A DNA stretch of 53,229 bases from Chloromonas sp. AAM2. Its lineage: Eukaryota > Chlorophyta > Chlorophyceae > Chlamydomonadales > Chlamydomonadaceae. The notes under the pieces are model-generated. The model was not told the DNA's origin. It did no database searches and worked only from the letters and a program-made list of their open reading frames with translations. Each line of letters starts with the position of its first letter. The first letter of the stretch is position 1. The DNA is taken from assembly GCA_004335635.1 (NCBI GenBank), contig QAXH01001046.1, forward strand, positions 1 through 53,229, given 5' to 3'. Below are positions 11,501 through 22,687 of the stretch, in pieces. The position numbers were made by a program, and so were the translations under genes.

Positions 11501-14500
11501 AAGACATCAACAGCCGCTTGTCAGCAGCCCGATTCACCCCAAATCAATCTGCGGCAACCACTGATATACAGTGCAAAATGCAAGCATATCTGTTTGACCA
11601 GGTACTGTTCCATAACAACAGTGAACGGTGTAATGGATGTGAGGAGTGTTGATGCTGGCTTGCCTGTGCAGAATCAATTACCGGTGTGGATGACCTACTA
11701 GTTCAAGTAGCGTCAAGAATTTGATGAGCACTGTCGTACTGGACGCACTCTGTGTTCTGCTGCACCGCAGGTTGGCGCTCGAGAATGCCATGAAGTACGG
11801 CTGGCGGTACAACCCAATCAAGGCACTACGTGATCTCACCATTGGAAACCCTAACGTAAGACCGGGGGTCACGGCTGCCTTCTCTCACGCCCTCACCAGC
11901 CCCCCAAGTCTTTAATATCTCACGAACATGTTGCCTGTCCTCTACATCCTGCCTTTTCTTCCTGTCGCTTCTCGCAGATTCCAGTGGCGTTGTGTTATCC
12001 AGTGCTCATTGGCTTGGCAGCGCTGTCCCTGGGCTCGGAGCTGCTAGCCTACACCCTACTCAAGTCAGAGCTCCAGGTGCGCATAGCAGGTTCTCGTCTA
12101 CCTATTGGCGTTGAGTCGGTACCAAGAGCGGGCCGTGCGCAAACCAGAAGCGTGTGCTGTGTTGGGACACCTCGTTGTGATGGAACTGGCCACCCCCGTT
12201 TTGTTTGGTCTTGGTGAAATCGGCGCAGCTCCCCTTCCACTTGGCACGCCGACGCCCATAGCATAGTGATACCATCTGCTGCTTATCTCACTCTTTCAGT
12301 TATCCTCCTCACTGAGCAAGAAGGAGGCCTCAGACCCCAAGACAGTGGCCCGGCTGGTGGAGTCGCGCCGGTCGCTGCACGAGTGGCTGCTCTTCACCGT
12401 TAACCTCCTCGTCACCTGCGCCACCATAGCGGTGCCCTGGGCCGCTATCAGCTACACACATGTAAGCGGGTATGGAGGTAAGGGAAGGGAAGGGTGGATT
12501 AGTAACAGTAATGGGACTGGCCCCAGGCTTAGTGGTTATGCTGGTTGCCACATGCATGGCAAGAGGCTGAGTGCCTGCGTAATGGTTGTGCTGATGTTTG
12601 CTACCACAGGCATAGCCATAAGCTGAGTTCGTGACACGGCCCCTCTGCTCCTCTGTAAGGGAAGTGTTGAGTTGTAGCAGTGGCGATGGCACCAAACTTG
12701 ATGGTTGTCAGGCTCAGCGCGTCCTTGATAGTAATATTCTGGCCCTCAACTGCTTGCATTTTGGCAGAATCTTGGCTGATGATGATGCATGAGGGTGTGG
12801 CCGAAGGTTGATGGAGGTTGTGGGTGCAGGGCGGATGCGTCCATGATGGGGCATGTGGCGTGGGCTTGTTCGTTCAGGTGGTTCTAGTTTCTCCCGGCCC
12901 GGGGTTGTGCTGCTGCAGGCTGACGTTCTGTCCAGCGGAGTGCTGATGTGCCTGGTGGTGGTGCTCTGGATGAAGCTGGTCAGCTTCCACCACTGCTGCG
13001 CGGACCTGCGCAACGCAAGGAGGGTCGGGGACGTGAGGCCAGGTGTGTGGGAAAGCAGACAAGGCAAACTCGGGTAGCAGCATTGGCACCAGCTACGGCA
13101 TTGCCAAGCTCATCAGTGCAGGAGCACATGCCATCATAGGCATGTTGGCAAAGTATCAGACTGTTGGCAGAAGCACACACCGCTATCATTGTGTGATCAT
13201 TCGCTGAGAGCTCCAGGCAAGGCAAAGTCACAACAAATGTTGACAGCAGGTGCGGCTGCGTTTGCAAGCTGAGCGTTTGCAAACGCCGCACGCTCATTTG
13301 CTTTGCAGGGCTTTGTCTGTTTCAGAAGCAGGGCGCATCAGGCTGTACCTTTACTGTGCCACCATGTGTGTTGGATGCACACCAAGCCATCAAAGCGAGC
13401 GAAGCATGTCTGTTTTGTGCACGTTCTTCGGGTTTCTTGTCTCTTAAGCAGCATGCACCGACCTTATAAAACATTGGATTATGCCGTGTAAGAGATCATT
13501 CCTATTGAATGCAAACTTCAAACCCATCATCATAACTGTCATGTGTCTGGAGTGTGAGTTTGCGCGCAAAAATCAAAAGAGATCGTTCAAAACTCAGTGG
13601 GTGTATCTGTTTGTATTTCACAGGTGAGCGCGGCTCCCCCTCCAGCCCGGACGAGTGGGTGGCCCTGGCCTACCCCGAGAACCTCACACCGGCAGCCCTC
13701 GCATACTTCCTTGCAGCGCCCACACTCAGCTACCAGGTATGTGTACGCCAGTGCAGGGCAAATGGCAGGACGTCAGCAGAGCCGGGGTCAAGGCGCGGCA
13801 TTGGCAGTGACAGCTCGTTCGTTTCCGCTGCCACCCACACAACATCGACACCCATTGCAATAACGTCACATGCCAGGCACCGACGCCAGGGGGTATTCAC
13901 TCTCCGCACCGGAGCAGCTCAACGTGGCCTGGCCTCCCGGTCTGCCGACCACCGCCGTGACCCACCGGCTGCCGCCCCGCATCACCTGTTCGTCCCGCAG
14001 GTCAACTACCCCCGCAGCGGGCCCGTGCGCTGGAAGTGGTTGGCACGGCGCGTGGGCGAACTAGTGGTCATGCTCACGGTGAGAACTGAGAAGGCTCAGG
14101 GCGGTGAAGGGGATGGACCGCTTTGCTGGGTGCACAGGCTTGATAATGCCCAAAGGCCCACACAACCTTCAGGCCGTTTACGTGCATGTGTGGTCTGTTG
14201 AACGTCAAGTATTTCTCAGCTCGCACGCTGCATGCTGTTCCGTTAAAATAAAAAGATGTTTGCCAGTTCTGGGACAGTCTACAGAAACACACTGGGATCC
14301 AGGTGTGGCGGCAGGGAAGCCGCCGAAACAGGCTGTGGGGCGTCTACGCGCGCAGCACACAAGCATGTTGAAGAGAGTGAGGCAACTGGAGCACTTGGTG
14401 GCGACTTACATTACTGAGTTCTGAGACCTAGACTTTGGCTGGACGTGTACCACTTTACACACCAACAGCACATCTCAGTCTCACGCCACACTGCTGCAAA

Positions 14501-17445
14501 CGCAACAATCACTAGCTCTGTCCACGTCCACAGGCCAATCCCCTGAGGTTGTCCCCTTATTCCTGCGACCACACTGGCCCCACAGGCGTTTCTTCAAATT
14601 GTCCCAGAACTGGCAAACATCTTTTTTTTTGCTTGATGGCTCCAATAAACCAGCAGGTGCCACTGGCTGTGCTGTGTGTTGTGTGCAGGTTTTGTCCATC
14701 ATTGTGACGCAGTACATGGAGCCAGCCATTGCCAACTCCCTGGCGCCACTCCGACAGGTGGGGGGCAGAACAAGCACATATCTGCTGAGGTGGAGAGATG
14801 GCGGACCCGGTAGTAGTGTCAATGTCAAGCGCCAAGTATCCAAACGCCAAGTATCCAATGGTGATGCTGGGTAAGGATTACACAGGCACACGTCTGTGTA
14901 ATGGTGATGCTGGGCCTTGGCAGTGAGATTGGCAACACTTGCTGCTGGAATGGCGCTATGCTGATAGGATCAGCTCTGACGCCTGCTTTTTGCGGTTGTG
15001 GTGCTGAACGTACAGATGCAAGATGATATCCGGTGCTTGAATGGTGCTGTGAGGAGTGACTGCTTGTGAGTAGGCGTGCAGCTGCTGACCAGTTTGGATG
15101 ATTTGAAACACAGTAAGGTGAATCGACATGCCTGATGACCTGTGCTGCAGATGGATTGGCTGCATGTTTGTGAACGTCTGCTCAAGCTGGCACTGCCCAA
15201 CACATACTGCTGGCTGGTGAGCGCTCTAGGAGGGTGTGGAAGGGTGGGGGCTGGCTAGAGGGTTGCACGTTGGGTGTTGCTGTGGCCTTGGACACGACGT
15301 GCGCAGTGCCGCATGGTGTCCTGGGCTAGCGGCAGGGCGCTGCATGGGAGGGGCCGAGCCAACATGGCCACATGCTCATGGCGCTTGACTGATCAGTGGT
15401 TGGTGGTCGACTGCTGCCGCAGAACATGAACATCAGCATCAAGCCCAGCGGTTCTGGTTCTGACACTGTGCTGATGTTTCCGATACAGTGCTCTCACCCC
15501 CAGCACCACACCTTGGGCACCCTGCACCCTTGGCCCTAGAACCTTCGAGTTATGCCTCAAATCTTTGAATGTTTGAAATATGCCCTTGGGCTCCACTCAG
15601 TGACTGGTGTCACACCCAGTCTACCCTACTCCACCCTAGCCTACCTTGGTCTAGGCATCACGTGCTCCTTCACTTGCCCGCCCGTTGCAGGTGATGTTCT
15701 ACTGCCTGTTCCATCTGTGGCTGAACATCCTAGCAGAACTGCTGCGGTTCGGAGACAGGGAGTTCTACAAGGACTGGTGAGAGAGGGTTTGGATGGGAGT
15801 GGCGGGGCAACTGCTGACGATTGCTTGTAGCTTGGGACCTCTGCATCAGAATACGCCGGACAACAGTTCAGAAACAGTCAGCATGCATCCTGTTTGGTCT
15901 TCCTATGGCTATCACTATGCACTGTCTTGCACTGTTGTGCTCAGATGACAACGTGTCGCCAGCCTTGGATTGGTCGCTCTGCGCTCACGCTCACAAAGCC
16001 TATTTGTCACAACAGGAAAGCCCACCACATCATCATGTGCCTTGTCGCAGCAAATTCAAGGCTTTCCACCTCACCTGTCTGTGTGTTGTCACGCAGGTGG
16101 AATGCGCCCACACTGGGTGACTACTGGAAGTTGTGGAACATGCCCGTGCACAAGTGGCTGCTCAGGCATGTCTACTTCCCAGCACTCAGGCTGGGCTTCT
16201 CAAGGTGAAGACTGATTTGGAGACTTCGCAAATGCCAAAGCAAAACAGCAGGCGAATTCGCAGCTGACGATTTGTTTTCCAAACTTGCTGTGTCACAGTG
16301 CACACCAGTATACAAGCCACGGTGCATCTCAGCTTGCCACAGCTGTGCTTGACGCAATCCGCAGTTTGAATGTCCGTCGGTGATGTGCCGTCAGTGCCGA
16401 CAAGGGCAGTGTGTGTTCTCTGTGTGCCTTCCTTGACTGCCCAGGATGCCCGCCATGGTGTTGGTGTTCTTCGTGAGCGCGGTGTTCCACGAGCTCGTGT
16501 GCGGCGTGCCCCTGCACTGCGTCAGGCTGTGGGCCTTCACCGGCATCATGCTGCAGGTAGAGAACCCCAGAAGCCCACTAACTGCAACACGTTATCATTA
16601 CCAGGGGCATCATACTACAGGTGTAGAGCACAGTCTGACGACCGTCGCGGGCCATGGACAAAGGCTAGCCTTGTCGACTGATTGTCTTCAACCTTTTATG
16701 CCTGTACGGAGCTGTGTACAGCCAGCCGTGTTGAAGTTACACGCATTACTTTGATGGGATTTTTTCTGGGTGTAAGCTGGGCGTATGGAACGCAGCATGC
16801 ATGGCTCGGTTTGCATTATTGCCAAGCATGACACCCCTTGCTGGTTGTAATCCTCAGGTGGGCATGTCCTACATGTATCGTGGCATGCAGGCCCTGTGTT
16901 TCCCTTGCGACCTTGCCTTGCACGGCCTCCATGTGCGTGCAGGTGCCCATGATCCTGCTCACCGAGTACATTCGCAAGCGCCTCAACCGGGATGAGGCAG
17001 GAAACTACGTGTTCTGGTCAGTGGCTCCAGGGATGGAGGGGATGGTGAACTCTGGTTCAGGCTGCATCAGGCGCCTGATTGTGAAAGCTCTGGTGTGCTT
17101 TGCACTGTGTTAGTTGTGCCATGCATGTGCTTAGACCAACAACCTGACATGACGACTCACCCAGACTGTCTATGTCGTGCCATCATGGTGGAGACTGATC
17201 CAGTGACTGTGTGCTCATCATTGGTAGCTTTTGTGTTGTATTTAAACATGTCCACCGGGTGGGATGTCAGTGCCGTCCTTCCAACCTGTTTTGCTTTCCA
17301 GGCTTATTGAGCACTGCTGAAGCGTGCTGTTTTGTGCACACACAGGCTGACTTTCTGCGTGGTTGGGCAACCTCTGAGCATCCTGCTGTACGCACATGAC
17401 TACTATCACACGCACCTGGGACATTTGGAACACAAGACGGCCTGA
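8517..17445 (+). CDS. DGAT1: diacylglycerol O-acyltransferase 1 with N-terminal PH domain
   Basis: Integral ER membrane enzyme of the MBOAT family that transfers an acyl group from acyl-CoA to diacylglycerol, the last step of triacylglycerol synthesis. Twenty phase-consistent exons: 8517-8642, 9037-9155, 9552-9609, 9790-9875, 10164-10287, 10578-10691 (runs into an N gap), 10999-11354, 11771-11855, 11978-12076, 12300-12461, 12919-13042, 13624-13736, 14001-14078, 14689-14757, 15151-15216, 15691-15776, 16097-16204, 16445-16556, 16943-17016, 17346-17445. They give 752 residues plus anything hidden in the gap; plant DGAT1 is about 500-530. Residues 1-42 are a basic (PFRRRGKRK) and coiled-coil-like leader. 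A PH domain follows at about 51-155 ([14 protein letters not shown], closing helix with Trp142). A Ser/Arg/Ala-rich linker comes next, then the MBOAT region with several hydrophobic segments. The DGAT1 signature FYKDWWN is at 618-624, with Asn624. The catalytic His is H673 in FFVSAVFHE. The tail is short and His-rich. The exon 11 donor (phase 1 at 13042) is the least certain junction. Confidence 0.96.
10692..10761. other. assembly gap of 70 N
   Basis: A run of 70 unknown bases. The exon to its left (from 10578, frame open to TVTAQQ) runs directly into it, so the end of DGAT1 exon 6 is not known. The gap lies in the part coding the linker between the PH and MBOAT domains. Confidence 0.99.
14250..14630. 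mobile_element. foldback (MITE-like) repeat inside a DGAT1 intron
   Basis: An inverted repeat of about 380 bases sits wholly in the intron between DGAT1 exons 13 and 14. The left arm begins aaaaagatgtttgccagttc and the right arm is its reverse complement, ending gaactggcaaacatcttttt. The outer 27 bases match almost perfectly. A weaker match continues inward for another 40 or more bases (gaaacac against gaaacgc; gtgtggcggcagg against gtgtggtcgcagg). No open frame for a transposase is present, as expected for a non-autonomous element. I could not identify a convincing target-site duplication. Related arm sequences occur at 50521-50546 and 51297-51341. Confidence 0.6.
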
Positions 17446-17584
17446 GCCACCCGCAACGCAACGCAGCACAGACCAACAAGCACCCGACAACAGGGGTGCA
17501 GGAGCGCTTAGTTCAGCGCGATGGAAAACAGGAGGTTAGACGCTGCGCAGGGCAGGACGGGTAAACTGACCCGTCAGGCTGGAG

Positions 17585-17589
17585 TGTAA
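17585..17589 (+). terminator. TGTAA poly(A) signal of DGAT1
   Basis: TGTAA located 140 bases after the DGAT1 stop codon, followed by an A-rich stretch. This distance is normal for the chlorophyte TGTAA signal. Confidence 0.6.
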
Positions 17590-17946
17590 AAAGCAAGGGG
17601 CATTTATGGCGGCTTGGCTTGCGAGGACGTGATGTTTTGTTATTTTGTTTGAGTTATACGATATTGTTATAGAAAGCATAGCAACTAGATCAGGCAATCA
17701 TAGCCAGAGGGACGGGAAGCTGATCAATACGTTTTCTCTGCACATGGCTTCACGGTTGCCTACATACAGACGGGCTCCAGTAACAATACACATGGTTTTA
17801 TGACAGGGCAGCCGCCGGTTCACACGGCGCACATCAAGCGTAGCTGGGCTGGTGCCAGTGCTGGGCAGATCTATAATTCGGCGTTGCTGCTGGTTCTCTG
17901 ATGCTTTGTCCAACATTCACCCAATGTGTTATTCTTTGACCAGTTT

Positions 17947-18026
17947 TGACGTAAAATTACGTCAGTCTCAGAATTCGTGAATTCGTTTGACAGGTTCGTT
18001 TTGACAGATGTTGACAAGTATAAAAA
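17947..18026 (+). promoter_or_regulatory. possible orphan promoter: CRE-like palindrome, EcoRI palindrome and TATA box
   Basis: Within 80 bases there is an 18-base inverted repeat tgacgtaa-aa-ttacgtca (two TGACGT half-sites, the core bound by many bZIP factors), then gaattc-gt-gaattc, then TATAAAAA at 18019-18026. The arrangement looks like a core promoter facing right, but no convincing gene follows on the plus strand. It might serve a non-coding transcript or be chance in AT-rich DNA. Confidence 0.25.
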
Positions 18027-18885
18027 AAGTTGATGTTGTTTTACATCCGCCCTCTCTCGACCGTTGGTTCAGAATGGTACCTAGGCCTGGCCGCATGTTG
18101 TTGCTTGGGCTGCCTGGAAAGCAATGCCTGTTCAGTACCCATACAGATGAGAGTTTTATCGCCCTGTAAAAGAGGAAAGCCTATCAAACAACGTCCAAGA
18201 TTCTGTACGGACTGGGCCTGCCTGTTGCCGTCGTCCACATGATGACGGTGATTGACGTAGAGTTTCGTAAGAATTTATGAAGCGAACAGGCCCGTCTGAT
18301 GTACAGCTTGACCGTCCTATATTAATCCGGGTAATAAGATTTTGAAGACCGTGTGTGGCTGGGAGTGCTAGCAGGTCAATTTAGACGATTGACATCCAAC
18401 TAACCCACACCAAATCATTGTCTTTGTCAGAAGCTATGGCCTCTTGCAAAGGCAAAAATCATTTGGCTGCATCATGCCACAAAGTCAAGTCGTGTTGAAT
18501 GACTTTGGGGCACCTGTGGAATGGTCATGTGCTGACAAGAAATGACACGAGGGCTGACCTGGGAGGCTAAGACCGCAGTCAACATAGAAACAAAAAGATG
18601 TGGTTTATTCGCGTGTCCTGCTTAAAGCAGTGAAGGCCTGACAATCAAGTCATTGTCCTTGCAGGCCAAAAAGGATGTCTCTTGCCAAACGCAGTGGGAA
18701 AGGCATGTGCCACAACCATCCAATGCCCACAGTCCCGGTCAATAAGGAACAAAAACGGAAGGGGATGGAACACCGGCTACTCCGGGGCTGGAAGGTCATA
18801 GGAGCAATTCGTAGTAGGCGGCAACGTGTACGTGACCGGCCTCTGATTGAAAGCCACGTGGAAATGGTAGAACAAAAGCCCCAGG

Positions 18886-20935
18886 TTATCTACCCTTTGC
18901 GCTGCCAAATCCTACGGCAACCTTTCCAGCCTCAGCTTTGACCGCGCCCTTCTTGCCCCGACTGCCGCCTGCAGCGTTCCAGGGCAGCTTGGGCTTAACT
19001 TTGCTCAGTTTTCGCATCTCAGATTCTACATCCGCGATAAGTGCAGTTGTAAGGGCGCCTGGTGGGCTGGTGGCTGCCACATAGCCTCGCACATACTCCT
19101 CCTTGTAACCTGCAAAAGCAAGACAAGAAAACAAAAACGTTATGCCTTGTCAATCCAATCTAAAGACGTAGAAAGCGTGCCATGTTTTTCATGCATGGCA
19201 TGGGCAAGCTGTCCATTTAATCCTAATCTCAATGTGGCACATGACGTCATGAACACAAGGGCCTACAGAACACCGGCACGTGGTTACTCCGCAGATCCAC
19301 GCCACTCTTTTGCTCTGCCCGCCTTCGCCCCCACCATGCCCACCCATTACCGGGAAAACGCCCACACACATACAACCCGAGAGAATATACAAACAACCGC
19401 TGTGCTTCCTGTGTGTATGGTTGCATGGCACATGATGCCAGTCAGAGGCGTACAACCTATATGTCCGGCCAGTTACTCACCGAGGATACAACCAATCAGA
19501 AGCTTGTAGAAGGGCGATCCAGCCACAATGTTTGCCTGCGCAGATGGCCACAAGAGTTGCACTAGCGTGTATAAAGGGCAAGCCATGACTAAACGTGAGC
19601 ATATCCTGTCATGGCTTGATGTGTGAAGCTCTGCATGAGAGACTCGAGACTCATGTCTGTCGTGCCCCACATCAGCGCGCAAGCGCAGTGAAAGGCGATG
19701 CTACAGAATTGTTCTGACGTGTTCATGTGAGGCAACAGCAACAAGCTTCCAGCATGACTGCAAGCTGACAGCATGTGGTCGGCGTGCAAAAGAACCATCG
19801 CCCATGCTGCATCATGTCGTGTTGCATGCCACACCTGCATGCCAAAGCTCGCCAGGTGCTTTGCCCATGCATTCCACGGCTCCCTGTCCACATACACTAT
19901 GGCTGTGAGGCCCACACCACCGGGGGCTGAGGAGGGAAGGCAGCTCACACCGGGTACAGCCAGGGCCTGCAAGGCAGCACGGACCACAAGGCTGTGCATG
20001 GAACAGCATGGCCTATGGCAGTGATATGACGATGTTGGTTTCATGGTGCAGCATCACAGCACTTGAGAGAGCGCATTGATGCGCTTCCTGTGTCGCCGGT
20101 GTAAACCTACGCCCAAGCAAACAATAACCATCTCCAACGTCTTAACTTTCATGACTTCGTAACAGGCTCTCTTGCCAGTGGAGCGTTGGCGTGACAGCCG
20201 CTGTACCTCAGGCTTGACTCAACCAGAGTGAGCAACTCTGTGCAATCACACATTATGCATGCCGTTTGCCGTACCATTTCCAGCACATGCAGGGCAAGCG
20301 GATCGTACAGCGGTTGCCCCCTGGCTTTGTCCCACCCGTTCCATAGCTGAACGGTGGCAATGCCCCGCCGCCCGCCCATAAGGGCCAACAGCATGCCCGC
20401 AGTCAGGGTGGCAGCGGCCAGCGGGCTGTTGCTGGGCGCACCCGGTTTAGTGCCATCGCACCTGCAAACCACACACAGTGACCATGGGCTGTAATGGTCA
20501 ACATGTGTACGTGTGAGCTTAGTGCATGAAGCTTGGGCATATGGTGCCTTACAGGCAGGTGGAAATGTAGCGATGACAGCAATTGAGCAGCAGCAACCTA
20601 GAGACCCACGCAGAAAAGCGGGCTGAATGCACCAGCCAGCCAGTTGTGGGCCAGCTGAATGCATGTGCATTCCGGCCTGCCCCCTCCCACCTGCAGACTC
20701 TGTCTGCTTCTATGCTTGCAAGCACAGGTGCGACAGTGAGCTGCAAAACGGGTGTACACTGTCTTGACAGGTCAGGCAGGTACACGGCGGCGCGCTTGAC
20801 CTGTGCAACACCTCGCATGCACGCATGCGCTTCAGCAAGTGCCTCACCAAAGCGAAGGGTCCTTGCCCACTGACTGTGTGAGCTGCTCCAAGCTAGTGAG
20901 GGCGCTCAGGTCCACTATCCGCCAGTTGACGCTTC
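18886..20935 (-). CDS. unrecognised multi-exon protein, 5' end not resolved
   Basis: I do not recognise this family. Six exons agree in phase: 20935-20871, 20800-20691, 20461-20275, 19966-19835, 19535-19481, 19109-18886, coding 256 residues up to the stop plus an unknown N-terminus. The chain reads smoothly across junctions: VNWRIVDLSALTSLEQL, then VKRAAVYLPDLSRQ, DRVCRCDGTKPGAPSNSP, a small-residue-rich helix (AAATLTAGMLLALMGG), QLWNGWDKA, YDPLALHVLEM, GLTAIVYVDREPWNAW, AGSPFYKLLIGCILGYKEEY and a basic tail (KVKPKLPWN, GKKGAVKAEAGK). It looks like a soluble alpha/beta protein with one hydrophobic helix; no catalytic motif is evident. The donor at 20871 (GTGGGC) is weak, so that junction is the least certain. 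An upstream exon is needed to complete the first codon of 20935-20871; I could not choose one. Confidence 0.6.
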
Positions 20936-22687
20936 CTGCATGCGAAGCAGTGGGGCCGGGAAAGTGCACCACAAAACAAGGGCACAGGGCTTGTACATGT
21001 GCACAATAGGAAGCCAGCACCACAGGTGAAAGCATGCATGTGGTTCACATGTAAGATGGTGTCAAAATCAGCAACTCAGGACTGCGGTTCCAAGCCTTTC
21101 GTAGGCGGACTGATTGAGGAAGGGAATGCTTCTAACTCATGCTCTGAGCATGTGCATGTGGTGTGGTCTGTGTTGGTCTACTGCACACATGCATAACGAC
21201 GAACTCATTTCCCTCCTGCATGCTGCATGCTGCGCACACCTGCGTGTTCCTGGCAGGCTTGTAGGTGTGCTTGGAACTGGGGTAGCTTCTGACACAGGAT
21301 GCTTGTTGGCTCCGGATAGTGGCCTGTGCGGTGGGGAAAAGTCGTGATTGCTCAATTGGTGAGACCGCCTTTGAGCCTCAGGCCGCACGCCCTAACGAGG
21401 ATGAGACTGCTGCAAGCCATCCTACAGGGCTAGTGTTTTGCAACTAAGCATTACACCGACAGGGCACTGCATGGATTGCGTGCATCGGCATGGCATCTGG
21501 GTATGTGCTGTTGCTGATGCGATTTGGTGATGATAGAAGCCACCATGCTCCGCCCGCTGATTGTGGCACCATAACATAGTCTACATGCTGGACTGGTTGT
21601 CATTGCTTGACTGCTGGCTGACTGCACATGCAGCCCATGGCGTGGCATGGACGCACCAATGTTCTGCACTTCCAAGTAAGCCTGTGGTTCTGAAACTCCT
21701 TGCTGTAGCTTGAGCAGCTGCCCCTTCCAACCGACGACTACAGATGAGCCGGATGTGTGCTTCACTTCGAAAATTTCATCCATGCCGGCCGTTGTGCGGG
21801 CCATCAAGAGGTCCCGTGGCGCGCAGTTTTGCATAATATCTAACATCGCCTTGGTGATGATGTTTCTGTGAATTACGCCAGTGCTCTTCCATCCTAGCCT
21901 CCTTCGGAGCGGCTGCGCTCCAGGTGCTGGCAAAGTTAATCCTTGCATTCTGTTCAGGGCCCGAACATTGACGAGGAGAACCTATCTAAGCGCTCAAGCG
22001 CATTGGCCAAGGGCCCCATGGGAATCGGTTTTTGATCCAGAACTGATGTCCCGCATGTCCCGTTGCTATCCTTCTTGCGGGCAGTGTGCTCGTCCGTCTT
22101 CAAAGCACAGGCGTTTCAAGAACCTCTGTCGTGTGAATCCAATCATGCAAGCTAACTCATCATGCTTCACAAAAAAAGTTGACCGATGCACACGATGCTT
22201 CAAATCGCTCTGCCATCCAACAATTGCAGTCGTCTTGTCTACGAGTTTGGGGTGGAATTCCGGGCAAAGGTTGCTCCAGGGCCATCTTTTAGCAAGCCTC
22301 GCGACGCCAGGTAAGCCCGCAAATTCTTCTCGTGCTTGGGAAAGCCCTTGAATGCAAGGCCTTACAGCGGGCATGGTGGCATAGGCCATCTGTGGACAAC
22401 CGCTTGCGCGAGCGACGTGGCTGTTGCGTATTGCATCATGTTCGTAGACATCACATGCGCCTTGCGTCGCCCTGCGATGCCCAATCCTGGTAGTTCTCAC
22501 TCGTGTGCGTTTTTCGCATTGGTATCCGGCGTAATCCAAGGTGCCCATTTACAAGAGTTGACCAGCAGTTGCCGAGCAACCTCCAAATGATCCGGACGTC
22601 CCAGCTGTAATCTGCTCACGCCCACACATAACGCTCCGCGCACTTGCACAGGCGTTCCCATCCCAGACTCAAGATCAACGCTACGCC
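20936..22687. other. region between the unrecognised minus gene and the CRAL-TRIO gene
   Basis: 1.75 kb that should contain the missing 5' exon or exons of the minus-strand gene and the promoter of the CRAL-TRIO gene. The first 500 bases show no exon I trust. The rest (21451-22661) is coding-like on the minus strand and is listed separately. Confidence 0.4.
21451..22661 (-). pseudogene. broken coding-like stretch, possible decayed gene or transposon remnant
   Basis: On the minus strand three protein-like segments follow each other in different frames: about 22661-22500 (GTPVQVRGALCVGVSRLQ, HLEVARQLLVNS), 22350-22066 (several frames; KGFPKHEKNLRAYLASRG in one, LVDKTTAIVGWQSDLKHRV and HDELACMIGFTRQRFLKRL in another) and 21890-21600 (STGVIHRNIITKAMLDIMQ, RDLLMARTTAGMDEIFEVK). 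Stops and frame changes separate them, and I find no splice sites that join them cleanly. The upper end lies only 26 bases from the ATG of the CRAL-TRIO gene. It could be a dead gene, a remnant of a mobile element, or an unresolved spliced gene. No transposase motif was recognised. Confidence 0.3.

Larger units (their letters stand above)
17446..18885. other. AT-richer intergenic region after DGAT1
   Basis: 1.4 kb that looks clearly richer in A and T than its surroundings. It starts with the DGAT1 3' UTR (TGTAA at 17585). Short open frames of 60-90 codons on both strands (for example 17698-17916 minus, 18030-18242 plus, 18675-18941 plus) show no motif. It contains an isolated group of palindromes and a TATA-like box around 17947-18026. 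The right end is the 3' flank of the minus-strand gene that ends at 18886. Confidence 0.5.

Noticed and set aside
13554..14201. 215-codon plus-strand open frame
   Set aside because: It contains a DGAT1 exon in frame but then runs through an intron; the MBOAT sequence resumes only after splicing at 13736 and 14001.
18675..18941. 88-codon basic open frame on the plus strand
   Set aside because: No motif, and it overlaps the last exon of the minus-strand gene antisense.
21881..22351. 156-codon Cys/Ser-rich open frame on the plus strand
   Set aside because: It looks like the complement of the minus-strand coding-like block and has no recognisable domain or splice partners.
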